The translations under genes and the position numbers were made by a program. From Acidobacteriota bacterium (GTDB lineage: Bacteria > Acidobacteriota > Terriglobia > Bryobacterales > Bryobacteraceae), in NCBI GenBank assembly GCA_026394095.1, contig JAPKYY010000027.1, positions 1-5,578 of the forward strand: DNA of 5,578 nucleotides, written 5' to 3'. The stretch's first letter is position 1; each line of letters begins with the position of its first letter. The notes below the pieces were generated by a model. The model saw only the letters and a list, made by a program, of their open reading frames with translations, was not told the origin of the DNA and did no database searches. Below are positions 1 to 4,045 of the stretch, in pieces.

Positions 1-1318
1 CACCAGGCCCTGCGAGCGTATTCGTGCGCACCATGTAGTCGTACTGTTCCCAGATCCACTTCTTCGAGCACAGATCGTTACTGGCCAGAAGCTTCAACAG
101 ATCCGCTTCAACACTGGCACTGTTAAACGAAGGCCCTTCCATCGGCACGTTCCGGTAAGGCTTCGTATAAGGGCGGTTGTAAAGTGGCGCTTCATCAGCA
201 AGATCGCGATTCTTGATCTCGGCTACAACAACACCGTTGTCCCGAACTCTCAACATCCCGTCATCCGTCACGGTACCGATGACAGCGCTCTCGAGGCCCC
301 ACTTGTTGAACACATCAAAGATCTCTTGCTCGCGGCCCTTCTCAGCCACCAGCAACATGCGTTCCTGCGATTCCGACAACATGATCTCGTAGGGCGTCAT
401 GCCAGTCTCACGCTGCGGCACATGCTTCAAATCGAAATCAATACCGGTGCCAGCTCGCGAACCCATCTCGCTGGTCGAACAAGTCAAACCGGCGGCACCC
501 ATATCCTGAATGCCAACAATAGCGCCAGTCTTCATCGCCTCAATGCAAGCCTCAAGCAGCAGCTTCTCCATAAACGGATCGCCAACCTGCACTGTCGGCC
601 GTTGTTGCTTTGAAGCTTCTGTAAACACGTCCGATGCCATCGACGCACCGTGAATTCCGTCACGGCCTGTGCGAGCACCAACATAGATCACCGGGTTGCC
701 AACACCAGTGGCCTGCCCGTAGAAAATCTCGTCATGCTTGAATACACCCATGGCAAACACATTCACCAGCGGGTTGCCGTCGTAGCAGCTCTCAAACACG
801 GTCTCGCCACCCACGGTCGGCACACCAAAGCAATTCCCGTAGTGAGAGATGCCCTGCACCACCCCGTCCAGAATCCGCCGGTTGCGCGCACCGTTCTTTT
901 CGCTATCGAGCGGACCAAACCGGATCGCATCCATCACCGCAATCGGTCGCGCACCCATCGTAAAGATGTCGCGCAAGATCCCGCCGACGCCAGTCGCTGC
1001 GCCCTGAAACGGCTCAATGAAACTGGGATGATTGTGCGACTCAATCTTGAACGCAATCGCATATCCGTCACCGATATCGATGATCCCGGCATTCTCGCCA
1101 GGGCCCTGCAATACGCGCTCGCTGTGCGTCGGCAACTTCTTGAGATGCACCTTCGAGCTCTTGTAGGAACAATGCTCGCTCCACATCACCGAGAAAATGC
1201 CAAGCTCGGTCAGATTCGGGTCGCGGCCCAGCAGTTGTTGAATCTTCTCGTATTCGCCTCGCGTCAGCTTGTGTGTCTTCAGCAGGGCATCGAGTTGGGT
1301 CGGATTATTTTCGCTCAT
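1..1318 (-). CDS. purL: Phosphoribosylformylglycinamidine synthase, large (PurL) subunit, C-terminus beyond the window
   Basis: This is the synthetase subunit of FGAM synthase, which uses ATP and ammonia to convert formylglycinamide ribotide to the amidine in the cytoplasm (step 4 of purine synthesis). I translated it from the reverse strand; the frame stays open to the left edge, giving 439 codons. Small-type PurL is about 720-750 residues, so roughly 60% is present. Hallmarks seen: [14 protein letters not shown] (43-56, active-site region with catalytic-type His), ESHNHPS (93-99), the glycine-rich TGVGGILRD (109-117), [14 protein letters not shown] (272-285) and ESQERML (316-322). Together these show the first AIRS-like N and C domain pair and the end of the first half. 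The ATG at 1318-1316 overlaps the purQ stop as ATGA, which fixes the start and implies coupled translation. The presence of a separate PurQ shows this is the small PurL type that needs PurQ and PurS. No damage is visible. Confidence 0.97.
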   Translation of the reverse strand, partial: MSENNPTQLDALLKTHKLTRGEYEKIQQLLGRDPNLTELGIFSVMWSEHCSYKSSKVHLKKLPTHSERVLQGPGENAGIIDIGDGYAIAFKIESHNHPSFIEPFQGAATGVGGILRDIFTMGARPIAVMDAIRFGPLDSEKNGARNRRILDGVVQGISHYGNCFGVPTVGGETVFESCYDGNPLVNVFAMGVFKHDEIFYGQATGVGNPVIYVGARTGRDGIHGASMASDVFTEASKQQRPTVQVGDPFMEKLLLEACIEAMKTGAIVGIQDMGAAGLTCSTSEMGSRAGTGIDFDLKHVPQRETGMTPYEIMLSESQERMLLVAEKGREQEIFDVFNKWGLESAVIGTVTDDGMLRVRDNGVVVAEIKNRDLADEAPLYNRPYTKPYRNVPMEGPSFNSASVEADLLKLLASNDLCSKKWIWEQYDYMVRTNTLAGPG

Positions 1319-1989
1319 CGGGAGATTGCAGCCAGAGAATTCAACATGGATTGGAAAACGCCAAGGCCATCAGTGCCTGGCATCAGCGGGTCGGAAACAC
1401 GCTCGGGGTGAGGCATCATGCCCATCACATTGCGCCCGGCAGAAAGAATGCCAGCAATATCCCGCATCGAACCATTCGGGTTGTCCGTGTAACGGAACAC
1501 GATACGGTCCTCGGCTACAAGCTGGTCCAGCGTAGCCTCATCGGCCGTATAGCAGCCCTCGCCGTGGGCGATCGGGATCTGCAACACCGCACCAGGCTTC
1601 AGCGCATTGGTAAAGGGGGAATTGGTGCTGACGGTCTCAAGCCCAACGGTCTTGCAAATATAGCGAAGACCCTTGTTGCGAATGAGGGCGCCAGGAAGAA
1701 TATGCGCTTCGGTGAGAATCTGGAAGCCATTGCAAAAGCCGGCTACCAGTCCTCCCGCATCGGCAAACTTCTTCACTGCGCGCATCACGGGTGAAAACCG
1801 TGCGATCGCACCGCAGCGCAAGTGGTCTCCGTACGAGAAACCACCAGGGAGAATGATGGCGTCAAAGCCGTTCAGGTTCTCACTGTCATGCCAGACAAAA
1901 TCTGCTTGCTGCCCGAGATTGCGAGTGACGGCGTAATACGCGTCGTGATCGCAATTCGAGCCGGGAAACACTACGACTCCGAGCTTCAT
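1315..1989 (-). CDS. purQ: Phosphoribosylformylglycinamidine synthase, glutaminase subunit PurQ
   Basis: PurQ is the class I glutamine amidotransferase that releases ammonia from glutamine for PurL. The 224-residue product has normal family length. It begins [16 protein letters not shown], the usual PurQ N-terminus. The nucleophile is Cys86 in GFCNGFQ, and the other triad residues are His194 and Glu196 in [19 protein letters not shown] (48-59) and PIAHGEG (139-145) are also typical. The frame can be extended upstream to a TTG at 2037, but those 16 residues are not PurQ-like and fall in a terminator hairpin, so the ATG at 1989 is chosen. No Shine-Dalgarno is visible before it (the sequence is CAAGTTTCCCCA). 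Downstream it overlaps purL by four bases. No purS lies next to it; the upstream gene encodes a Tudor-like protein. Confidence 0.97.
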   Translation of the reverse strand: MKLGVVVFPGSNCDHDAYYAVTRNLGQQADFVWHDSENLNGFDAIILPGGFSYGDHLRCGAIARFSPVMRAVKKFADAGGLVAGFCNGFQILTEAHILPGALIRNKGLRYICKTVGLETVSTNSPFTNALKPGAVLQIPIAHGEGCYTADEATLDQLVAEDRIVFRYTDNPNGSMRDIAGILSAGRNVMGMMPHPERVSDPLMPGTDGLGVFQSMLNSLAAISR

Positions 1990-2001
1990 TGGGGAAACTT
2001 G

Positions 2002-2010
2002 AGTGTAACA
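2002..2010 (-). promoter_or_regulatory. Possible extended -10 promoter element for purQL
   Basis: On the minus strand the sequence TGTTACACT fits an extended -10 (TG-N-TACACT, 4 of 6 to TATAAT). It sits immediately after the terminator-like hairpin. The predicted start of transcription, about 1995, would be only some 6 bases before the purQ ATG, giving an almost leaderless message; this agrees with the lack of a Shine-Dalgarno. No good -35 is visible at normal spacing, where GCTCGA lies inside the hairpin. The call is tentative: purQ could instead be read through from upstream. Confidence 0.3.
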
Positions 2011-2011
2011 G

Positions 2012-2035
2012 AAAGGGCCGCTTTTCGAGCGGCCC
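2012..2035 (-). terminator. Rho-independent terminator-like hairpin after the Tudor-like gene
   Basis: GGGCCGCT (2035-2028 on the minus strand) pairs perfectly with AGCGGCCC (2022-2015) around a five-base loop CGAAA, followed by TTTCTGTT. The stem is strong (8 base pairs, 7 of them GC), but the T tract is short and interrupted. It begins 35 bases after the stop of the 74-residue gene and ends 22 bases before the purQ ATG. It most simply ends the small gene's transcript. An attenuator role for purQL cannot be excluded. There is no T tract on the plus-strand side, so it is directional. Confidence 0.65.
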
Positions 2036-2070
2036 AATCGTATCGAAACTTTGAATTGTGGTGATGAAAG

Positions 2071-2295
2071 CTAGGCGGTAGCGGCCTTCTTGCGCGCAGC
2101 GCGTTTCTTCTCTGCCGGGGGTTGACGGTCTGACTTTTTCAAGTTTGGCTGGACGATAGAAAGTACGAATTTCTTTTCGCCATGCTCATCAAACTTAATT
2201 CGGATAGAATCTTCAGTGCATTCCAGCACCGATCCAAGTCCAAACTTGGGGTGTTCCACCTGTGCGGCGGTGGCGAAAGCGGGTTTAGCAGCCAT
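2071..2295 (-). CDS. Small UvrD C-terminal Tudor-like domain protein with basic tail
   Basis: This 74-residue protein has two parts. Residues 12-50 carry the pattern VEHPKFGLGSVL, then IRIKFDEHGEKKFVL. This resembles the small Tudor-like barrel at the C-terminus of UvrD/PcrA helicases (H-x-x-FG-x-G-x-V, then V/I-x-F-D-x-x-G-x-K), which in those enzymes serves protein or nucleic-acid contacts. Residues 51-74 are a lysine/arginine-alanine tail (EKKRAARKKAATA), suggesting nucleic-acid binding. No helicase part is attached, so it is a stand-alone domain. The ATG at 2295 is chosen because AGAGGAG lies 9 bases upstream and because the earlier in-frame starts (2331, 2367) lie within or before the promoter. 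It is divergent from the YjbR-like gene. The family call comes from motif resemblance, and the cellular role is unknown. Confidence 0.82.
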   Translation of the reverse strand: MAAKPAFATAAQVEHPKFGLGSVLECTEDSIRIKFDEHGEKKFVLSIVQPNLKKSDRQPPAEKKRAARKKAATA

Positions 2296-2304
2296 TTCAA
2301 GGAG

Positions 2305-2311
2305 CTCCTCT
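2305..2311 (-). promoter_or_regulatory. Ribosome binding site that sets the start of the Tudor-like gene
   Basis: AGAGGAG on the minus strand lies 9 bases before the ATG at 2295. It favours this start over two longer in-frame options, which lack any purine-rich site. Confidence 0.75.
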
Positions 2312-2329
2312 AAAGGATAAACTCCTTTC

Positions 2330-2358
2330 ATTCTAGCAAATCGAGGCAATATGTCCAA
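2330..2358 (-). promoter_or_regulatory. Sigma-70-type promoter of the Tudor-like gene
   Basis: On the minus strand TTGGAC (2358-2353) is followed by a 17-base spacer and TAGAAT (2335-2330). The latter matches TATAAT in 5 of 6 positions and is preceded by TG-N (TGCTAGAAT), an extended -10. Transcription should start near 2323, leaving a leader of about 28 bases that contains the AGAGGAG site. The -35 lies over the first codons of the divergent YjbR-like gene, so the two 5' ends are physically interlocked. Confidence 0.6.
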
Positions 2359-2686
2359 GCAGGTCAATCCACTAGCCCGAATTCGTAACTTTTGTCTTCA
2401 GTTTCCAGACGCCAAAGAGGTCATTCAATTCGGTCATCCATTCTTTAAGTGGCGCGATAAACCCTTCGCCGTCCACGGCGACGACGGCATCAGCATCAAG
2501 GTAGAAAAGGAATCCCAGCCCCTTTTCCTCGAAGATCCACGCTTTACTAAAACGCCGTACATCGGCAACCACGGCTGGATCACGCTCTCACTCGCCCCTC
2601 CGATCAACTGGGAAGAAGTGGAAGAACTCATCCGCGGCAGCTACGAATTCGTCTCCACGAAAAAAGCGAAGAAGAGGCAAAACTAA
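2351..2686 (+). CDS. MmcQ/YjbR family (DUF419) protein
   Basis: This 111-residue protein has the normal length and motif order of the MmcQ/YjbR family, whose fold resembles CyaY and which is usually described as putative DNA-binding. Seen in order: the N-terminal helix and strand FCLQFPDAKEVIQFGHPFF (14-32), KPFAV (37-41) as the core hairpin, ISIKVEK (47-53), GNHGWITLSL (72-81), and a C-terminal helix LIRGSYEFVSTKKAKK (93-108) with a basic end. The ATG at 2351 has GAGG 5 bases upstream. It is divergent from the Tudor-like gene and lies 58 bases before the DUF72 gene on the same strand, so those two probably share a transcript. No clear promoter of its own was found. The true function of the family is not settled. 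Confidence 0.9.
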   Translation: MSKQVNPLARIRNFCLQFPDAKEVIQFGHPFFKWRDKPFAVHGDDGISIKVEKESQPLFLEDPRFTKTPYIGNHGWITLSLAPPINWEEVEELIRGSYEFVSTKKAKKRQN

Positions 2687-2694
2687 GTGTTGAC

Positions 2695-2743
2695 TTCGCC
2701 ATGTCTTCGCCTTATTCTGAAATTCAAGCGAAGAGGTGGCGAA
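2695..2743 (+). promoter_or_regulatory. Long stem-loop covering the DUF72 ribosome binding site
   Basis: The arm 2695-2710 (TTCGCCATGTCTTCGC) pairs with 2728-2743 (GCGAAGAGGTGGCGAA): 14 Watson-Crick pairs, one G-U (2702-2736) and one G-G mismatch (2703-2735), around a 17-base loop. The 3' arm contains AGAGG, the Shine-Dalgarno for the ATG at 2745, so the folded RNA should hide it. No T tract follows, so it is not a terminator. GCGAAG at 2666-2671, inside the end of the YjbR-like gene, can pair with CTTCGC at 2694-2699 and would compete with the outer part of the stem. Control of translation is an inference. Confidence 0.55.
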
Positions 2744-2744
2744 C

Positions 2745-3620
2745 ATGAATCTCCCGTCTACAGGACCCTTACATTGCGGACCCTCCGGTTGGGCACATGC
2801 CCAATGGCAAGGTGTCTTCTACCCAACAACGAAGTCCAAAGACTTTCATCAACTCGAGTACACCTCCCGCTATTTCAATAGCGTTGAGCTAACCTCCAGC
2901 TTCTTCGCCCCGCTTCGCCCGGAGCTCAGCCAGCTCTGGTGCCGCCAGGTCCGCCACAACTCTGAATTCCAGTTCAGTGTCCGCGCCTGGAAGAAGCTCA
3001 CCCATGAGGCTCAGTTTGAGGCCAGGGACATCGCCGCTTTCCGTGAGGGGATTCGCCCGATCGAGGAAGCAAAGAAGCTTGGCGCCGTGCTGATGCAGTT
3101 TCCCAGTGGCTTCCGTTTCACACCCGAAAACCGCACCCGCTTCGTCACTCTCCGTCGCGAACTCAAGAACCTGCCTCTGGTAGCCGAGTTCCGGCATTCG
3201 AGCTGGCTTGAAGAGGATGCCCTTTCGATGTTGATCGATTACCACGTCGGTTTCTGCAACATAGATCAGCCGGACCATTCGCGGGCCATGCCTCCCACCG
3301 CCTTGATGACAAGCCCGGTTGCGTATGTCCGTCTCTGCGGACGCACGCAGTCCGGGTCTTATCAATACTCGATGGACGAACTCACCGAATGGACCCACCG
3401 CATCCGCAAGGTAAGCCGTTATGCCAAGCGCACCTTTGTAGTCCTATCGAACGACCACGGCGCCCGCAGCCTGGTCAACGCCTTCCAGATGCAGCAGTTG
3501 CTAGGAATCGAAAACGTAAGAGCCCCGCGCGATCTCGTCCGCCGTTTCCCGCAAGAGCTGCAAATCATCCGGCCCGACCAGCCGCTCCAAACCGGCCTAT
3601 TCGACACCCTCGCTGCCTGA
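2745..3620 (+). CDS. DUF72 (YecE-like) family protein
   Basis: This 291-residue product is a member of DUF72, a predicted TIM-barrel-like family of unknown biochemical function. Family landmarks in order: CGPSGWAHAQWQGVFYP (11-27, matching G-T/P-SGW-x-x-x-W-x-G-x-FYP), FNSVELTSSFFA (44-55, the VE-x-N/T-x-T/S-F-Y strand), KKLTHEA (83-89), VLMQFPSGFRF (115-125), AEFRHSSW (147-154), YVRLCGR (194-200) and VLSNDHGARSLVNA (233-246). Length is typical (about 240-300). The ATG at 2745 is preferred to the in-frame GTG at 2736, because AGAGG stands 8 bases before the ATG but runs directly into the GTG. It probably follows the YjbR-like gene in one message, and its start is buried in the hairpin described at 2695-2743. 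Its 3' end overlaps the converging unknown gene by 24 bases. Confidence 0.93.
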   Translation: MNLPSTGPLHCGPSGWAHAQWQGVFYPTTKSKDFHQLEYTSRYFNSVELTSSFFAPLRPELSQLWCRQVRHNSEFQFSVRAWKKLTHEAQFEARDIAAFREGIRPIEEAKKLGAVLMQFPSGFRFTPENRTRFVTLRRELKNLPLVAEFRHSSWLEEDALSMLIDYHVGFCNIDQPDHSRAMPPTALMTSPVAYVRLCGRTQSGSYQYSMDELTEWTHRIRKVSRYAKRTFVVLSNDHGARSLVNAFQMQQLLGIENVRAPRDLVRRFPQELQIIRPDQPLQTGLFDTLAA

Positions 3621-3911
3621 GAAATACTCAACGGCAACGCCCCGGGCCGCGATCTCAGCTACAAGCTGTGCAACCGCAGCAGTCGGTTCTTGTTCGCAAC
3701 TCAGCACGATAGTCCATTCAATGTTTTCGCGAAATTCCGAAGTCGTGATCTGCCAGTCGGCAGGAATCGGAGGCGACCTACCCAACAGATCTTCTATGGA
3801 AGGAAAGATCCACCGCCGCACCAGATACCGCGCCATGGCAGCATCCGGCTTCGGTCCACGAATCAGAAAATGGTCTTCGCCATAAACGATCAGTCCAAGT
3901 GGTGTAGTCAA
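3597..3911 (-). CDS. Conserved-looking protein of unknown function
   Basis: I do not recognise the family. The frame encodes 104 residues with ordinary soluble-protein composition: a beta-rich start (LGLIVYGEDHFLIRG), a helix-like RYLVRRWIFPSIEDLL, a strand ending WTIVLSCE, then an amphipathic helix (AVAQLVAEIAARG) and a last strand VAVEYF. This alternation looks like a small alpha/beta domain. No signal peptide or membrane segment is seen. The start is uncertain: the first usable codon is a TTG at 3911 without a Shine-Dalgarno, and the first in-frame ATG would remove 21 residues including the opening strand. The tRNA-Glu 3' end lies 13 bases upstream on the same strand, so the message may be released by tRNA processing. 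Its last 24 bases overlap the converging DUF72 gene. It is more protein-like than the overlapping plus-strand frame. Confidence 0.68.
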   Translation of the reverse strand: MTTPLGLIVYGEDHFLIRGPKPDAAMARYLVRRWIFPSIEDLLGRSPPIPADWQITTSEFRENIEWTIVLSCEQEPTAAVAQLVAEIAARGVAVEYFSGSEGVE

Positions 3912-3924
3912 AGGGGTGGGTGTG

Positions 3925-3999
3925 TGGTAGCGCCAAGGGGAATCGAACCCCTGCTTAAGCCTTGAGAGGGCTCCGTCCTAACCGCTAGACGATGGCGCC
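3925..3999 (-). tRNA. tRNA-Glu (anticodon CUC)
   Basis: Read on the minus strand, the gene folds fully. The acceptor is GGCGCCA with TGGCGCT (six Watson-Crick pairs plus a G1-U72 wobble), with T8 and C9. The D arm is GTCT/GGAC and the anticodon stem GAGCC/GGCTT, with loop CTCTCAA giving anticodon CTC (3966-3964). A four-base variable region follows, then the T arm AGGGG/CCCCT with loop TTCGATT, discriminator A, and an encoded CCA (3927-3925). It reads GAG codons. The D-arm sequence and short variable loop are typical of bacterial tRNA-Glu. The G-U pair closing the acceptor is slightly unusual. Confidence 0.97.
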
Positions 4000-4017
4000 A
4001 CACATTGCGACACTTGA

Positions 4018-4045
4018 AGTGTAACAAACCCTAGCGAGCCTTGAA
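4018..4045 (-). promoter_or_regulatory. Possible promoter of tRNA-Glu
   Basis: On the minus strand TTCAAG (4045-4040, 3 of 6 to the -35 consensus) is followed by 16 bases and TACACT (4023-4018, 4 of 6), preceded by TG-N (TGTTACACT, extended -10). Transcription would start near 4011, about 12 bases before the tRNA. The -35 lies inside the last codons of the propeller-protein gene. The match is modest; read-through from that gene is the alternative. Confidence 0.35.

Noticed and set aside
650..1411. Long plus-strand frame of 253 codons
   Set aside because: It lies antisense to purL and the end of purQ, which carry all expected motifs; its product shows no family resemblance and is rich in His and Arg, as expected of an antisense frame.
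1990..2037. TTG-started extension of purQ by 16 residues
   Set aside because: The added residues are not PurQ-like, the start lies in the terminator stem, and [16 protein letters not shown] is the normal beginning of the protein.
1990..2070. Purine or other riboswitch before purQ
   Set aside because: The space is too short and holds only the simple terminator-like hairpin; no aptamer-like conserved core is visible.
2296..2367. Longer versions of the Tudor-like protein starting at 2367 or 2331
   Set aside because: These starts lie upstream of or within the predicted -10, lack a ribosome binding site, and the AGAGGAG site fits the ATG at 2295.
2889..3398. Minus-strand frame of 169 codons
   Set aside because: It is the antisense shadow of the DUF72 gene, whose family motifs cover the whole interval.
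3690..3965. Plus-strand frame of 91 codons running into the tRNA
   Set aside because: It crosses the tRNA gene and has a composition without structural pattern; the minus-strand frame here looks more like a protein.
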